From Actinomycetospora sp. NBRC 106378 (lineage in GTDB: Bacteria; Actinomycetota; Actinomycetes; Mycobacteriales; Pseudonocardiaceae), in assembly GCF_030269685.1 (NCBI RefSeq), contig NZ_BSTT01000001.1:434001-498000 (forward strand): a stretch of 64,000 bases of DNA, written 5' to 3'. Positions 1 through 18,690 of the stretch are shown in pieces (the first letter of the stretch is position 1; every line of letters starts with the position of its first letter). A program made the translations under genes and the position numbers. The notes under the pieces were generated by a model that worked only from the letters and a program-made list of their open reading frames with translations, made no database searches and was not told the DNA's origin.

Positions 1-278
1 GTCGCCGAGAGCGGTCGGGTCTCCATGAGGAGGACGCGGTCGCCCGGGCCGGCGGTGTTGTGCTCGTCGTGCGCCTTGACCTTCTTGGTCCGGCGGATGA
101 CCTTCGAGTAGCGCGGGTGCTTCACCCGGTCCTCGAGGCTCACCACGATCGTCTTGGACATCTTGTCCGAGACGACCAGACCCTCGCGGGTCTTGCGGAG
201 GCCGCGGTCGTCGTTCCGCTCCCCCGGCTTCTGCTGGGTGACGGGCGTGGCCGCCGCGTCGTCAGCGGCCTGGCTCAT
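1..278 (-). CDS. rpsQ: 30S ribosomal protein S17 (partial, 3' end outside window)
   Basis: Primary 16S rRNA-binding protein of the small subunit. The gene starts at the ATG at 278-276 and runs off the left edge with 92 codons visible, so only the last few residues are missing. The body ([19 protein letters not shown], then [18 protein letters not shown] and [10 protein letters not shown]) is the classic S17 OB-fold. About 20 residues precede the conserved core, somewhat longer than in proteobacterial S17. The start overlaps the rpmC stop as ATGA (275-278), so translation is probably coupled. It is the last visible gene of the S10 operon. Confidence 0.95.
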   Translation of the reverse strand, partial: MSQAADDAAATPVTQQKPGERNDDRGLRKTREGLVVSDKMSKTIVVSLEDRVKHPRYSKVIRRTKKVKAHDEHNTAGPGDRVLLMETRPLSA

Positions 279-511
279 GCCGCACCCTCCTCGTCAGGGG
301 CCGCGGACAGACCGAGCTCACGCTCGCGCATCACCGTGTAGATGCGCGCGATGTCGTGGCGGACGGTCCGCAGCCGGCGGTTGTTGTCGAGCTGTCCGGT
401 CGCCATCTGGAACCGGAGGTTGAACAGCTCGGCCTTCGCCTCGCGGGCACGCGTGACGAGGTCCTCGCTGGACAGCTCACGCAGCTCGCTGGCGGGGGTT
501 CCCGCTGCCAT
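275..511 (-). CDS. rpmC: 50S ribosomal protein L29
   Basis: Small helical protein at the peptide exit tunnel rim, 78 residues. The family signature is visible as [20 protein letters not shown] followed by [11 protein letters not shown]. The ATG at 511-509 shares one base with the rplP stop (TGATG), and the stop overlaps the rpsQ start. A short acidic tail (PDEEGAA) follows the two-helix core, as is common in actinobacteria. Confidence 0.96.
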   Translation of the reverse strand: MAAGTPASELRELSSEDLVTRAREAKAELFNLRFQMATGQLDNNRRLRTVRHDIARIYTVMRERELGLSAAPDEEGAA

Positions 512-927
512 CAGAACGCCTCCTCACGGGTGACGATGCGGCAGCGCATCGGCAGCTTGTGCTGCGCACGACGCAGTGCCTCACGGGCGGTGGCCTCGTT
601 GGGGTAGCTCATCTCGAACATGACCCGGCCCGGCTTCACGTTCGCGACCCACTTCTCCGGCGAGCCCTTACCGGAACCCATGCGGGTCTCGGCGGGCTTC
701 TTGGTGAGCGGGCGGTCCGGGAAGATGTTGATCCAGACCTTGCCGCCACGACGGATGTGGCGGGTGATGGCGATACGGGCCGACTCGATCTGGCGGTTCG
801 TCACGTAGCCGTGCTCGAGCGCCTGGATCCCGTAGTCGCCGAACGACATCTGCGTGCCGCCCTTGGCCGCACCGGACCGGTCCGGCCGGTGCTGCTTGCG
901 GAACTTGACCCTGCGGGGCATGAGCAT
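511..927 (-). CDS. rplP: 50S ribosomal protein L16
   Basis: L16 contacts the A-site tRNA elbow and is needed late in 50S assembly. At 138 residues it is the normal length. It begins [17 protein letters not shown] and contains [20 protein letters not shown] and the [18 protein letters not shown] motif typical of L16. Two bases separate it from rpsC upstream and it overlaps rpmC by one base, consistent with co-translation in the S10 operon. Confidence 0.97.
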   Translation of the reverse strand: MLMPRRVKFRKQHRPDRSGAAKGGTQMSFGDYGIQALEHGYVTNRQIESARIAITRHIRRGGKVWINIFPDRPLTKKPAETRMGSGKGSPEKWVANVKPGRVMFEMSYPNEATAREALRRAQHKLPMRCRIVTREEAF

Positions 928-929
928 GG

Positions 930-1772
930 TCAGGCCTCCGATCCGGTCGTCGCGGGCGCGCCCGCGTTCGCGGCCTGCTCGGCGGCGGCGCGCCCGGCCT
1001 CGGTGCCCGAGCCGGTCGTGCCGGAGGCACCGGAGCGACGGCCACGGGGACGATCGTTCCCGCCGCCACCGCCACCGCGGCCACCACGGCGGGGCTCACG
1101 GGTCGCGGCGTCGAGCGCCGCCTGGCGCTCGGCCTCGCGCTTGCCGCCGACGACGTCGCCCTTGTAGATCCAGACCTTCACACCGATGCGGCCGAAGTTG
1201 GTCCGGGCCTCGAACAGGCCGTAGTCGATCTCGGCGCGCAGCGTGTGCAGCGGCACGCGACCCTCGCGGTAGAACTCCGACCGCGACATCTCGGCACCGC
1301 CGAGCCGGCCGGAGCACTGGACCCGGATGCCCTTCACGCCCGGCGAGCGCATGGCCGACTGCATGGCCTTGCGCATCGCGCGACGGAACGACACGCGGTT
1401 GGACAGCTGCTCGGCGACGCCCTGCGCCACGAGCTGCGCGTCCGCCTCCGCGCCCTTGACCTCGAGGATGTTCAGCTGGACCTGCTTGCCGGTCAGCTTC
1501 TCGAGGTTGCCGCGCAGCCGGTCCGCCTCGGCGCCGCGGCGACCGATGACGATGCCCGGGCGGGCGGTGTGGATGTCGACGCGGACCCGGTCCCGGGTCC
1601 GCTCGATCTCGACCTTGGAGATGCCGGCCCGCTCCATGCCCTTCGAGAGCATGCGGCGGATCTTGACGTCCTCGGCCACGTAGTCGGCGTACTGCTTGTC
1701 GGCGTACCACCGGGACTTCCAGTCCGTGGTGATGCCCAGACGGAACCCGTGCGGGTTGATCTTCTGACCCAT
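930..1772 (-). CDS. rpsC: 30S ribosomal protein S3
   Basis: S3 lines the mRNA entry channel. The protein of 280 residues starts [20 protein letters not shown] and has a type-2 KH domain (about residues 40-110, with [17 protein letters not shown]) and the S3 C-terminal domain (about 115-210, with [16 protein letters not shown]). A low-complexity tail rich in Arg, Gly and Ala (about 220-280) follows, as in other high-GC actinobacteria. The ATG at 1772 shares a base with the rplV stop. Confidence 0.97.
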   Translation of the reverse strand: MGQKINPHGFRLGITTDWKSRWYADKQYADYVAEDVKIRRMLSKGMERAGISKVEIERTRDRVRVDIHTARPGIVIGRRGAEADRLRGNLEKLTGKQVQLNILEVKGAEADAQLVAQGVAEQLSNRVSFRRAMRKAMQSAMRSPGVKGIRVQCSGRLGGAEMSRSEFYREGRVPLHTLRAEIDYGLFEARTNFGRIGVKVWIYKGDVVGGKREAERQAALDAATREPRRGGRGGGGGGNDRPRGRRSGASGTTGSGTEAGRAAAEQAANAGAPATTGSEA

Positions 1773-2188
1773 CAGCGGGTCCTTCCCTTCGAGCGCCGGC
1801 GACCGCCCTTGTCAGCGTCGGTCACCGAGGTGACCTCGACGGTGATGTGGCTGGTGCGCTTGCGGATGCGGTACGCGCGCCCCTGCGCCCGGGGCTGGAA
1901 CCGCTTCATGGTCGGGCCCTCGTCCACCGTGATCGTCGAGATCACGAGGGTGGCGGGGTCCAGCGCGAAGTTGTTCTCGGCGTTGGCCACCGCGCTCGCC
2001 ACGAGCTTGGCCACCGGCGTCGCGGCGGCCTGCTCGGCGAACCGCAGCACCGAGGCGGCCTGGCCCACGGGCATGCCGCGGACCAGGTCCACGACACGGC
2101 GGACCTTCATCGGCGACATGCGCACGTAGCGCGCCCGAGCCACGGCGCCGCGCGGCGTTCCCGTGTCGGTGTCGGCTGGTGCAGACAT
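1772..2188 (-). CDS. rplV: 50S ribosomal protein L22
   Basis: L22 forms part of the exit tunnel; its beta-hairpin is where some macrolide-resistance changes map. The protein has 138 residues with a 15-20 residue hydrophilic N-terminal extension before the conserved [20 protein letters not shown]. The hairpin region ([20 protein letters not shown]) and HITVEV end look complete. The stop overlaps the rpsC start by one base; 48 bases separate it from rpsS. Confidence 0.96.
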   Translation of the reverse strand: MSAPADTDTGTPRGAVARARYVRMSPMKVRRVVDLVRGMPVGQAASVLRFAEQAAATPVAKLVASAVANAENNFALDPATLVISTITVDEGPTMKRFQPRAQGRAYRIRKRTSHITVEVTSVTDADKGGRRRSKGRTR

Positions 2189-2236
2189 CGTTCGTCTACC
2201 TTCCTGGTTTCGCGGGTGGTGACCGTCGGTGCTCGC

Positions 2237-2518
2237 CTAGCGGCGACGCGCCCGCCGGTCCTCCTTGACGTGCCCGCGGAACGTGCGGGTCGGGGCGAAC
2301 TCGCCGAGCTTGTGCCCGACCATGGCCTCCGAGACGAAGACCGGGACGTGCTTGCGCCCGTCGTGCACGGCCAGCGTGTGGCCGAGCATGTCGGGGATGA
2401 TCGTCGAGCGGCGCGACCAGGTCTTGATGACCGACTTGCGGTTCGAGTCGTTCAGCGCGTCGATCTTCTTGAGCAGGTGGTCGTCGACGAACGGCCCCTT
2501 CTTGACACTGCGTGGCAT
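2237..2518 (-). CDS. rpsS: 30S ribosomal protein S19
   Basis: S19 sits in the 30S head next to S13 and is 93 residues long, the standard size. It opens [20 protein letters not shown] and carries the family block [15 protein letters not shown], then [19 protein letters not shown] ribosome-binding site (GGAGGGAGA) precedes the ATG at 2518. It lies between rplB and rplV in canonical S10 operon order. Confidence 0.97.
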   Translation of the reverse strand: MPRSVKKGPFVDDHLLKKIDALNDSNRKSVIKTWSRRSTIIPDMLGHTLAVHDGRKHVPVFVSEAMVGHKLGEFAPTRTFRGHVKEDRRARRR

Positions 2519-2536
2519 CGCTGTCTCCCTCCTGCT

Positions 2537-3376
2537 CTATCGCTTCTTGTTCTTGCCGGTACGCCGACGGCGCACGATCATGCGGTCGCTCTCCTTGCGG
2601 CCGCGCGTGCGGCCCTCCGGGGTACCGGCCGGGTTCACCGGGTGGCGCCCACCGGACGTCTTGCCCTCACCACCACCGTGCGGGTGGTCGACCGGGTTCA
2701 TGGCCACACCGCGCACCGTCGGGCGCTTGCCGCGCCAGCGGTTGCGGCCCGCCTTGCCCCAGTTGATGTTCGAGTGGTCGGAGTTGCCGACCTCGCCGAT
2801 CGTCGCGCGGCAGCGGACGTCGACGTTGCGGATCTCGCCGGAGGGCATCCGGAGCTGGGCGTAGGGCCCGTCCTTCGCCACCAGCTGCACCCGGGCGCCG
2901 GCCGACCGCGCAATCTTCGCGCCGCCACCGGGGCGGAGCTCGATCGCGTGGATCACGGTGCCGGTGGGGATGTTGCGCAGCGGCAGGTTGTTGCCCGGCT
3001 TGATGTCGGCGCGGGCCCCGCTCTCCACCGCGTCGCCCTGGTGCAGCCGCTCCGGGGCGACGATGTAGCGCTTCTCGCCGTCCGCGTAGTGGAGCAGGGC
3101 GATGCGCGCGCTGCGGTTGGGGTCGTACTCGATGTGAGCGACCTTGGCCGGCACGCCGTCCTTGTCGTTGCGCCGGAAGTCGATCAGCCGGTAGGCCCGC
3201 TTGTGGCCGCCGCCCTGGTGCCGGGTCGTGATCCGACCGGTGGCGTTGCGGCCGCCCTTGTTGTGCAGCGGCCGGATGAGCGACTTCTCCGGGTGGTCAC
3301 GCGTGATCTCGGCGAAGTCCGAGACGCTCGCGCCCCGCCGCCCGGCGGTCGTCGGCTTGTACCTACGGATTCCCAT
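2537..3376 (-). CDS. rplB: 50S ribosomal protein L2
   Basis: L2 is a core 23S-binding protein required for subunit joining and peptidyl-transferase activity. The 279-residue product starts [15 protein letters not shown], contains the [21 protein letters not shown] segment and ends with the invariant [16 protein letters not shown] motif, including the conserved His, and a basic tail. Length and order are normal for the family. Confidence 0.98.
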   Translation of the reverse strand: MGIRRYKPTTAGRRGASVSDFAEITRDHPEKSLIRPLHNKGGRNATGRITTRHQGGGHKRAYRLIDFRRNDKDGVPAKVAHIEYDPNRSARIALLHYADGEKRYIVAPERLHQGDAVESGARADIKPGNNLPLRNIPTGTVIHAIELRPGGGAKIARSAGARVQLVAKDGPYAQLRMPSGEIRNVDVRCRATIGEVGNSDHSNINWGKAGRNRWRGKRPTVRGVAMNPVDHPHGGGEGKTSGGRHPVNPAGTPEGRTRGRKESDRMIVRRRRTGKNKKR

Positions 3377-3394
3377 GGTGGTTCGCTAACTCCC

Positions 3395-3694
3395 TCAGGC
3401 CCCGGGCCCGCCGAAGACGTCGATCGTCCGGCTCTCGGGCGTCACGGTGACCACGGCGCGCTTGGTGTCCTTGCGCTTGCCGTAGCCGGTGCGGGAACGC
3501 TTGCGCTTCCCCTCACGGTTGAGCGTGTTCACGCTCGCCACCGTCACGTCGAAGATCTGCTGCACGGCGATCTTGATCTGGGTCTTGTTCGCGTCCGGGC
3601 GCACCAGGAACGTGTACTGGCGCTCCTCGAGAAGGCCGTAGCTCTTCTCCGAGATCACCGGCGCGATGATGACGTCGCGCGGGTCCGCGATCAC
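3395..3694 (-). CDS. rplW: 50S ribosomal protein L23
   Basis: L23 lies at the tunnel exit and docks trigger factor and SRP. The 99-residue protein has the expected start region ([20 protein letters not shown]), [16 protein letters not shown] and the basic loop [19 protein letters not shown]. The GTG start at 3694 overlaps the rplD stop as GTGA, implying coupled translation. Confidence 0.97.
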   Translation of the reverse strand: MIADPRDVIIAPVISEKSYGLLEERQYTFLVRPDANKTQIKIAVQQIFDVTVASVNTLNREGKRKRSRTGYGKRKDTKRAVVTVTPESRTIDVFGGPGA

Positions 3695-4554
3695 TGGTCG
3701 ACCTCCTCGGCGCGCGCGGTGCGGGCGCTCACGAACGCGTCCAGCGCCGCCGACGTGAAGACCACGTCGTCCGCGCGGAGCACGTCGTAGGTGTTCAGCT
3801 GGTCCGGCGTCAGCAGGTGCACCGCCGGCAGGTTCGCGACGCTGCGGCGACCGGCCTCGTCGTCGCGGGCGACGACGGCCAGCACCTTGCGGTGCTCGCG
3901 GTCCGGCGTGATGACGCCCTCGAGCGCCGTACGGGCGCCCTTGGTCGACGGCGCGGTGCCGTCCACGAGCGCGGTGAAGACGTGGATCCGCTCGTGGCGG
4001 GCCCGGTCGGACAGCGCCCCGCGCAGGGCCGCCGCCTTCATCTTCTTGGGGGTCCGCTGCGCGTAGTCCCGCGGCGTCGGCCCGTGGACCGTGCCACCGC
4101 CGGTGAACTGCGGGGCGCGCGTCGAGCCCTGCCGCGCACGGCCGGTGCCCTTCTGGCGGTACGGCTTCTTGCCACCGCCGCGGACCTCGCCGCGCGTCTT
4201 CGTGTCGTGCGTCCCCTGGCGGGCCGCGGCGAGCTGCGCGGTGACCACCTGGTGCATCAGCGAGGTGTTCGCCGGCGCGTCGAAGAGCTCACCGGGGAGC
4301 TCGACGGTGCCGTCGGTGCCGCCGGTCGGGGTGTGCACCGTGACCGAGCGGGTCTCGCCGGTCGCGGCGGCGGCCTGTGCGTCCCGGCGCGCGCTGCGCC
4401 GGGCGTCGCCGGCGGAGAACCCGCGGCGACGGGCGACCTGGAGGGTCGCGGTCGCGGCGGCGGTCGCCGACGAGGTTCCGGCGTCGACCGACTCGCCCGC
4501 GTCGGGGCCCTCGGTGTCGCTCACGCCCGGGGTGTGGCCGTCAGGCGTCGTCAC
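3691..4554 (-). CDS. rplD: 50S ribosomal protein L4 with long N-terminal extension
   Basis: L4 binds 23S rRNA and in several bacteria represses its own S10 operon. The conserved core starts near residue 69 ([18 protein letters not shown]) and includes [20 protein letters not shown] and [12 protein letters not shown]. About 68 extra residues precede it: an acidic, Ala/Thr-rich stretch, then a basic patch ([18 protein letters not shown]). L4 is usually 200-225 residues; this reading gives 287. I keep the long start because its GTG at 4554 overlaps the rplC stop as GTGA, matching the tight overlaps elsewhere in the operon. A later GTG at the VHTP position is the main alternative and would leave a gap of about 200 bases. 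Confidence 0.9.
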   Translation of the reverse strand: MTTPDGHTPGVSDTEGPDAGESVDAGTSSATAAATATLQVARRRGFSAGDARRSARRDAQAAAATGETRSVTVHTPTGGTDGTVELPGELFDAPANTSLMHQVVTAQLAAARQGTHDTKTRGEVRGGGKKPYRQKGTGRARQGSTRAPQFTGGGTVHGPTPRDYAQRTPKKMKAAALRGALSDRARHERIHVFTALVDGTAPSTKGARTALEGVITPDREHRKVLAVVARDDEAGRRSVANLPAVHLLTPDQLNTYDVLRADDVVFTSAALDAFVSARTARAEEVDQ

Positions 4555-5231
4555 TGCTGGTCACCGCCCTTCTTGGCAGCAGAGGTGACGAGGACCAGAC
4601 CGCCGCGCGGGCCGGGCACGGCGCCGCGGATGAGCAGCAGGCCCGCGTCGGCGTCCACGCCGTGGACGGTCAGGTTCTGCGTCGTGGTCTTGACGTTGCC
4701 CATGCGGCCGGCCATGCGCGTGCCCTTGAAGACGCGGGCCGGGGTGGCGCAGCCACCGATGGAGCCCGGCGAGCGGTGCTTGCGCTGCGTGCCGTGGCTG
4801 GCGCCGAGGCCGTGGAAGCCGTGGCGCTTCATGACACCCGCGGTGCCCTTGCCCTTGCTGTTCGCCGTGACGTCGATGACCGCACCGGCGGAGAACACCT
4901 CGGCGGTGACCTCCTGGCCGACCTCGTAGGACGAGGCGTCGGAGGTGCGGAGCTCGACGAGGTGGCGACGGGGCGTGACGCCGGCCTTCGCGAAGTGGCC
5001 GGTCTCCGGCTTGTTCACCTTGCGGGGGTCGATGGCGCCGAACGCGATCTGGACCGCGTTGTAGCCGTCCACGGAAGGGGTCCGCACCTGCGTGACGACG
5101 CAGGGGCCCGCCTTCACGACGGTGACGGGGACGACGCGGTTCGACTCGTCGAACACCTGGGTCATGCCGACCTTGGTGCCGAGCACACCGCTCAGGCGGC
5201 GCTCGTTGCTGCGGAGAGGATCTGCAGACAT
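4551..5231 (-). CDS. rplC: 50S ribosomal protein L3
   Basis: Early-assembling 50S protein whose loop approaches the peptidyl-transferase centre. From the ATG at 5231 the product has 226 residues, beginning [20 protein letters not shown] and containing [29 protein letters not shown] and [21 protein letters not shown] prefer this ATG over the GTG at 5243 because GAGG sits about 6 bases upstream; the GTG overlaps the rpsJ stop and would add four residues. Confidence 0.95.
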   Translation of the reverse strand: MSADPLRSNERRLSGVLGTKVGMTQVFDESNRVVPVTVVKAGPCVVTQVRTPSVDGYNAVQIAFGAIDPRKVNKPETGHFAKAGVTPRRHLVELRTSDASSYEVGQEVTAEVFSAGAVIDVTANSKGKGTAGVMKRHGFHGLGASHGTQRKHRSPGSIGGCATPARVFKGTRMAGRMGNVKTTTQNLTVHGVDADAGLLLIRGAVPGPRGGLVLVTSAAKKGGDQQ

Positions 5232-5239
5232 GCCGGGCC

Positions 5240-5545
5240 TCACTGGATGTTGACGTCGACGCTGGCCGGCAGGTCGATGCGCATGAGCGCGTCCACCGTC
5301 TTGGGCGTCGGGTCGACGATGTCGATCAGTCGCTTGTGCGTGCGCATCTCGAAGTGCTCGCGCGAGTCCTTGTACTTGTGCGGCGAGCGGATGACGCAGT
5401 ACACGTTCTTCTCAGTCGGCAACGGCACGGGGCCGACGACGGAGGCACCGGTACGCGTCACGGTCTCGACGATCTTGCGCGCCGACGCATCGATGGCCTC
5501 GTGGTCGTAGGCCTTGAGCCTGATGCGGATCTTCTGTCCCGCCAT
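5240..5545 (-). CDS. rpsJ: 30S ribosomal protein S10 (NusE)
   Basis: S10 is a 30S head protein and, as NusE, partners NusB and NusG in antitermination. The 101-residue protein begins [20 protein letters not shown] and carries the conserved [20 protein letters not shown] segment. The start at 5545 is set by homology and by an upstream AGAGGAACG; the open frame extends further upstream but that part is not S10-like. First gene of the S10 operon. Confidence 0.98.
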   Translation of the reverse strand: MAGQKIRIRLKAYDHEAIDASARKIVETVTRTGASVVGPVPLPTEKNVYCVIRSPHKYKDSREHFEMRTHKRLIDIVDPTPKTVDALMRIDLPASVDVNIQ

Positions 5546-5845
5546 GGTGGCTTGCCGTTCCTCTTCTCGTCCTCGAACGATGCCGCACCGTCTGGTGGCG
5601 GTCGTCCCGCACGTCGATCGCGGGACCGTTCCGGTCCACGCGGTCGGGCGTGTCGACGCCACCGGCCGGTGCGCCCCGGACGCTCGTCGCTCCGCGGCCT
5701 CAGGCCCGCGCTGTGCGCTGACCCTCGCTGTTCATGGTGTGTCCGTCCTGCGTCCCCTCGCAGAGAGGCTCCGCAACACGGTGGACGACGCCCTGGGGAG
5801 ACGTCCGGATCGTGCCCGGGTCCGTGTCGGACCCCGCTCACGCCG
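5546..5845 (-). promoter_or_regulatory. S10 operon upstream region
   Basis: About 300 bases between the tuf hairpin and rpsJ with no supported gene; open frames here lack family similarity. The S10 operon promoter and leader must lie here. I could not find a convincing -35/-10 pair by eye, so only the region is marked. Confidence 0.5.
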
Positions 5846-5881
5846 GGGCGGTCGGCTCGATACCGATTGAGCCGACCGCCC
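5846..5881 (-). terminator. Hairpin downstream of tuf
   Basis: A 13-bp perfect stem (GGGCGGTCGGCTC pairing with GAGCCGACCGCCC) around a 10-base loop lies 60 bases after the tuf stop. There is no U-tract, as is common for actinobacterial terminators. It separates tuf from the S10 operon. Confidence 0.75.
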
Positions 5882-5943
5882 GGGCAAGCAACCTCACCAG
5901 TGTCGCACGCGCCCGCAGGCGCCCCGACACCGGGGTGAGGGTC

Positions 5944-7137
<1,194 letters not shown>

Positions 7138-7289
7138 TGCTCTCGTCCTCCTGGACTTTCTGGGTCTGTCGTCGCCGGGTCGGCGGGTGGTACGTCGGTC
7201 GTGCGGTCCTCTGGGTGGGCTGACGCCGGGCGGAGGACCCGAGGTGACTCCACGAGGCTAACGGGGACGGATCCCCCGCCTCACCGCGC

Positions 7290-7318
7290 CCCGTCGTCCC
7301 GGTGACCGGGACGACGGG
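7290..7318 (-). terminator. Hairpin downstream of fusA
   Basis: A 29-base near-perfect palindrome centred on base 7304, with arms CCCGTCGTCCCGGT and ACCGGGACGACGGG, lies just after the fusA stop. The minimal loop makes the folded RNA very stable. It probably terminates the str operon before tuf; the tuf promoter must lie in 7138-7289. Confidence 0.7.
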
Positions 7319-7330
7319 ACGCGGACGGGG

Positions 7331-9433
7331 TCACTCGCCGGTCGCCTTGGCGATGATCTCCTTGGCCACGCTGGCCGGGACCTCGCCGTACGAGTCGAAC
7401 TGCATGGAGTAGTTCGCCCGGCCCTGGGTCTTCGACCGCAGGTCACCGACGTAGCCGAACATCTCCGAGAGCGGCACCACGGCCTTGACGATCCGGTTGC
7501 CGCTGCGCTCCTCCATCGCCTGGATCTGGCCACGGCGGGAGTTCAGGTCGCCGATGACGTCGCCCATGTACTCCTCGGGCGTCGACACCTCGACGGCCAT
7601 CAGGGGCTCGAGGATGGCCGGGTCCGCCTTGCGGGCCGCCTCCTTGAGCGCCATCGAGCCGGCCACCTTGAACGCCATCTCCGACGAGTCGACCTCGTGG
7701 TACTGACCGTCGAGCAGCGTCAGGCGCAGGCCCGTCATCGGGTAGCCGGCCAGCACGCCGTACTGCATGGCGTCCTGGGCACCCGCGTCGACCGACGGGA
7801 TGTACTCGCGCGGGACGCGACCACCGGTGACCTTGTTGACGAACTCGTAGAGCGCGCCGTCCTCGGACTTCTCCATCGGCTCGAGCGCGATGATGACGCG
7901 CGCGAACTGGCCGGAGCCGCCGGTCTGCTTCTTGTGCGTGTACTCGTACTTCTCCACCGGGCGGCGGATGGTCTCGCGGTAGGCCACCTGCGGCTTGCCG
8001 ATGTTCGCCTCGACCTTGAAGTCGGACTTCATCCGGTTGACCAGGACCTCGAGGTGGAGCTCGCCCATCCCCTTGATGATGGTCTGGCCGGTCTCCTCGT
8101 CGCGGGCGACCTGGAAGGTCGGGTCCTCGTCGGTGAGACGCTGGATGGCCGTGGAGAGCTTCTCCTGGTCGGCCTTCGACTTCGGCTCGATCGCGACCTC
8201 GATGACCGGGGTCGGGAACACCATCGACTCGAGGATGACCGGGTTCTGCGGGTCGCAGAGCGTGTCGCCCGTCGTGGTGTCCTTGAGCCCGACGACCGCG
8301 TAGATGTGCCCGGCCATGGCCTCGTCGACCGGGTTCTCCTTGTTGGAGTGCATCTGGAAGACCTTCCCGATGCGCTCCTTGCGGTCCTTCGTCGAGTTGA
8401 TCATCTGCGCGCCCGAGGCGATCTTGCCCGAGTAGACGCGGATGTAGGTGAGCTTCCCGTAGAACGGGTGGCTCATGATCTTGAAGGCGAGAGCCGAGAA
8501 GGGCTCCTCCGTGGTGGCGTGGCGCACGACGGGGGTCTCGCCGTCGAGCAGCGTCCCCTCGACCGGCTTCACGTCGACCGGCGCCGGCAGGTACGCGATG
8601 ACGGCGTCGAGCATGGGCTGCACGCCCTTGTTCTTGTACGCCGTGCCGCAGAGCACCGGGTTGTACTCGCTGGTCACCGTCACGGCGCGGATGCCGTGCT
8701 CGATGTCCTCGACGGAGATCTCCTCGCCGGCGAAGTAGCGCTCCATGAGCGCCTCGTCGTTCTCGGCGATGGCCTCCATGAGGGCCTCGCGGTACTCGGC
8801 CGCCTGCTCGGCGTACTCGGCCGGGATCTCCTCGACGGCGTAGTCCTCGCCCTTGGAGACCTCGCCGCGCCAGGTGAGGGCGCGCATGCGGACCAGGTCG
8901 ATCACGCCGTAGAAGTCGGACTCGACGCCCATCGGCAGCTGCAGGACCAGCGGCTTCGCGTGCAGGCGGTCCTTGATCGTCTGCACGGTGAAGTAGAAGT
9001 CCGCGCCGAGCTTGTCCATCTTGTTGACGAAGCAGATGCGCGGGACGTCGTAGGTGTCGGCCTGCCGCCACACCGTCTCCGACTGGGGCTCGACACCCTC
9101 CTTGCCGTCGAACACGGCGACCGCACCGTCGAGGACGCGCAGGTTGCGCTCGACCTCGATCGTGAAGTCGACGTGGCCGGGGGTGTCGATGATGTTGATC
9201 TGGTGGTCTTTCCAGAAGGTCGTCGTCGCGGCGGACGTGATCGTGATGCCGCGCTTCTGCTCCTCCTCCATCCAGTCCATCGTGGCCGCGCCGTCGTGGA
9301 CCTCACCGATCTTGTAGTTGATGCCGGTGTAGTACAGGATGCGCTCGGTCGTGGTGGTCTTGCCCGCGTCGATGTGGGCCATGATCCCGATGTTGCGGAC
9401 CTTGCCCAGGTCGGTCAGCACGTCGCGTGCCAC
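7331..9433 (-). CDS. fusA: Elongation factor G
   Basis: Translocase GTPase. The 700-residue protein has G1 [19 protein letters not shown], the effector-region RGITI, G3 DTPGHVDFT and G4 [10 protein letters not shown] in the N-terminal domain, then domains II-V including [14 protein letters not shown] and the C-terminal [17 protein letters not shown]. Length is normal. It follows rpsL and rpsG in the str operon, with a hairpin in the 101-base gap after rpsG. Confidence 0.98.
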   Translation of the reverse strand: MARDVLTDLGKVRNIGIMAHIDAGKTTTTERILYYTGINYKIGEVHDGAATMDWMEEEQKRGITITSAATTTFWKDHQINIIDTPGHVDFTIEVERNLRVLDGAVAVFDGKEGVEPQSETVWRQADTYDVPRICFVNKMDKLGADFYFTVQTIKDRLHAKPLVLQLPMGVESDFYGVIDLVRMRALTWRGEVSKGEDYAVEEIPAEYAEQAAEYREALMEAIAENDEALMERYFAGEEISVEDIEHGIRAVTVTSEYNPVLCGTAYKNKGVQPMLDAVIAYLPAPVDVKPVEGTLLDGETPVVRHATTEEPFSALAFKIMSHPFYGKLTYIRVYSGKIASGAQMINSTKDRKERIGKVFQMHSNKENPVDEAMAGHIYAVVGLKDTTTGDTLCDPQNPVILESMVFPTPVIEVAIEPKSKADQEKLSTAIQRLTDEDPTFQVARDEETGQTIIKGMGELHLEVLVNRMKSDFKVEANIGKPQVAYRETIRRPVEKYEYTHKKQTGGSGQFARVIIALEPMEKSEDGALYEFVNKVTGGRVPREYIPSVDAGAQDAMQYGVLAGYPMTGLRLTLLDGQYHEVDSSEMAFKVAGSMALKEAARKADPAILEPLMAVEVSTPEEYMGDVIGDLNSRRGQIQAMEERSGNRIVKAVVPLSEMFGYVGDLRSKTQGRANYSMQFDSYGEVPASVAKEIIAKATGE

Positions 9434-9498
9434 GGAATTCCTCTTCCTTCTCGGTTCGTCGCCGCGGGTCTGGCGCGGCGGACCTGCGCGACATCGGG

Positions 9499-9527
9499 CG
9501 GTGCCCGGTGGTTCTCACCGGGCACCG
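9499..9527 (-). other. Intercistronic hairpin between rpsG and fusA
   Basis: A 12-bp perfect stem (CGGTGCCCGGTG with CACCGGGCACCG) and a 5-base loop lie between the rpsG stop and the fusA start. In the middle of an operon this is more likely an attenuator, processing site or mRNA stabiliser than a full terminator. Confidence 0.5.
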
Positions 9528-9534
9528 GCCCGCG

Positions 9535-10005
9535 TCACCAGCGGTAGTGCGCGAAGGCCTTGTTCGACTCGGCCATCTTGTGCGTGTCCTCGCGGCGCTT
9601 GACGGCCGCACCGAGGCCGTTCGAGGCGTCGAGCAGCTCGTTGGTGAGCCGCTCGACCATCGTCTTCTCGCGACGGGCACGCGCGTAGGTGATGAGCCAG
9701 CGCAGCCCGAGCGTGGTCGAGCGGCCGGCGCGCACCTCGATCGGCACCTGGTAGGTCGCGCCACCGACGCGGCGGCTGCGGACCTCGAGGGCGGGCTTGA
9801 CGTTGTCCAGCGCACGCTTGAGCGTGACGACCGGGTCGGCGCCGTTGCGCTCGCGGCAGCCCTCGAGGGCGCCGTAGACGATGCGCTCGGCGAGCGACCG
9901 CTTGCCGTCGACGAGCACCTTGTTCACCAGCTGCGTCACCAGCGGCGCCCCGTACACCGGGTCGGACACCAGCGGACGCTTCGGAGCGGGTCCCTTGCGC
10001 GGCAT
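9535..10005 (-). CDS. rpsG: 30S ribosomal protein S7
   Basis: S7 nucleates 30S head assembly. The protein of 156 residues begins [19 protein letters not shown] and includes [21 protein letters not shown], the beta-hairpin motif [13 protein letters not shown] and [20 protein letters not shown] at the end. Only one base separates its ATG from the rpsL stop, so the two are probably translationally coupled. Confidence 0.98.
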   Translation of the reverse strand: MPRKGPAPKRPLVSDPVYGAPLVTQLVNKVLVDGKRSLAERIVYGALEGCRERNGADPVVTLKRALDNVKPALEVRSRRVGGATYQVPIEVRAGRSTTLGLRWLITYARARREKTMVERLTNELLDASNGLGAAVKRREDTHKMAESNKAFAHYRW

Positions 10006-10006
10006 G

Positions 10007-10381
10007 TCAGCTCTTGTCCTTCTTCGTCCCGTAGCGGCTGCGGGCCTGCTTGCGGTTCTTGACCGCCTGCGTGTCCAGTGCGCCGCGGATGATCTTGTAA
10101 CGAACGCCCGGCAGGTCCTTCACACGACCGCCACGCACGAGCACGATCGAGTGCTCCTGCAGGTTGTGGCCCTCGCCCGGGATGTACGCGGTGACCTCGA
10201 TCTGGTTCGAGAGGCGCACGCGCGCGACCTTGCGGAGCGCGGAGTTCGGCTTCTTCGGGGTGGTCGTGTAGACGCGGGTGCAGACACCGCGTCGCTGCGG
10301 GCTGCCCTTGAGAGCCGCGGTCTTGGTCTTCTCGACCTTGTCCTCGCGGCCCCGGCGGACCAACTGCTGGATGGTGGGCAT
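10007..10381 (-). CDS. rpsL: 30S ribosomal protein S12
   Basis: Decoding-site protein. The 124-residue product starts [20 protein letters not shown], preceded by AGAGGAACG; the open frame upstream of this ATG is not S12. The streptomycin-relevant segments [14 protein letters not shown] and [12 protein letters not shown] keep the lysines equivalent to E. coli K42 and K87, i.e. the sensitive-type sequence. First gene of the str operon. Confidence 0.98.
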   Translation of the reverse strand: MPTIQQLVRRGREDKVEKTKTAALKGSPQRRGVCTRVYTTTPKKPNSALRKVARVRLSNQIEVTAYIPGEGHNLQEHSIVLVRGGRVKDLPGVRYKIIRGALDTQAVKNRKQARSRYGTKKDKS

Positions 10382-10792
10382 TCGTTCCTCTGGCTCGTCC
10401 TGCTCGATCTGCGCTGTCTCGTCGGTGTCGGACCCCTGAACGCGGGGACGGGCGTGTCGGCAAGAGCGTCCACGGCCCTCACACTCGACACCGCCGGCGC
10501 ATCCGGTCGTCGTCGGCGACGACCGGTACCGGGCGCAGCGCAACGACCCGATCGCGTCGGGCACCGATGGCGACGATACCCCCTGCTCGGGGGCCGAGTC
10601 GCAGGTGGGTCCGGATCCGCGTCCCGAAGACGCCCTCGACGGACCCTGCGCGCCCTCGAAGACCGGCCAGGGATCTCCATATCGACGACGGCGTCGTACG
10701 CGTCGTCGAACGGGCTCGCCGCAGACTACACCAACGGCGCCTCGGTACGGCACAACGCGGTGCGGGGACGCGGCATTCCCCGGAGACGACGA
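10382..10792 (-). promoter_or_regulatory. str operon upstream region
   Basis: About 410 bases between the rpoC terminator and rpsL with no credible gene. A TAGTCT hexamer (minus strand, 10723-10728) is a possible -10 but lacks a good -35 at 16-18 bases, so the exact promoter is not assigned. Confidence 0.45.
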
Positions 10793-10823
10793 CGCCCCCG
10801 CCCGGCGGAGCCGGACGGGGGCG
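10793..10823 (-). terminator. rpoC terminator hairpin
   Basis: A 14-position stem with one mismatch and a 3-base loop (CGCCCCCGCCCGGC / GCCGGACGGGGGCG) lies 23 bases past the rpoC stop. It closes the rpoB-rpoC transcription unit before the str operon. Confidence 0.75.
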
Positions 10824-10845
10824 CAGGTCGTGCTGGTGACTCAGG

Positions 10846-14754
<3,909 letters not shown>

Positions 14755-14799
14755 AGGTTCTCCCCTGGATGGGTGAGCTGATTTCTAGAGGGTCCGCAG

Positions 14800-14831
14800 G
14801 CCCGGGCCGGCGCGGTGGCACCGGCCCGGGC
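14800..14831 (-). other. rpoB-rpoC intercistronic hairpin
   Basis: An 11-bp perfect stem (GCCCGGGCCGG / CCGGCCCGGGC) with a 10-base loop sits between rpoB and rpoC. Its position suggests mRNA processing or ratio control rather than termination. Confidence 0.45.
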
Positions 14832-14840
14832 AGCGAGGCA

Positions 14841-18323
<3,483 letters not shown>

Positions 18324-18472
18324 GATGCGTCCTTCCGGAACAACGCTGTCTGACGCTGTCAGTAGCTTTCGTCCGCTCGAGACGCAGCGCAGTGCCCCGG
18401 GCGGCCGATCGGCGCGGCCTGTGGGGTACTCACGGGTGACGTGAAGACACGACAAGGCAGCGCGATCCGACA

Positions 18473-18501
18473 GTCTAGCCACTGGTGGGCGCACGTGTCG
18501 A
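18473..18501 (-). promoter_or_regulatory. Predicted rpoB-rpoC promoter
   Basis: On the minus strand TCGACA (18501-18496) is followed after exactly 17 bases by TAGACT (18478-18473), a good housekeeping sigma match. Transcription would start near 18466, leaving a leader of about 140 bases before the TTG of rpoB. It lies between the Mce-operon terminator and rpoB, so rpoBC can be made independently. Confidence 0.6.
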
Positions 18502-18690
18502 ACACCCCCCTACCGTGACGCGCCTGCGGGGGCCGGACCGGGGGTCCGGGCCCGACCACGGGGTCGGACGTCGGGGGTCTCGCGTTGGGAACAGAGTGAC
18601 CGGTGACCACGCTCGCGTCAAGTCCGACGCGCGCCCGACCGGAGCGCGTCGTGGTCCTCCCGTCGCAGGTCAGAGTGCCCGCACATGACG

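Noticed and set aside
10382-10753. Extended rpsL frame or a separate small gene upstream
   Set aside because: The sequence before the MPTIQQ start is low complexity and unlike S12; better explained as promoter region.
18324-18494. 57 extra residues at the start of rpoB
   Set aside because: They lie across the predicted promoter and leader; the TTG at 18323 has a good ribosome-binding site and matches RpoB N-termini.
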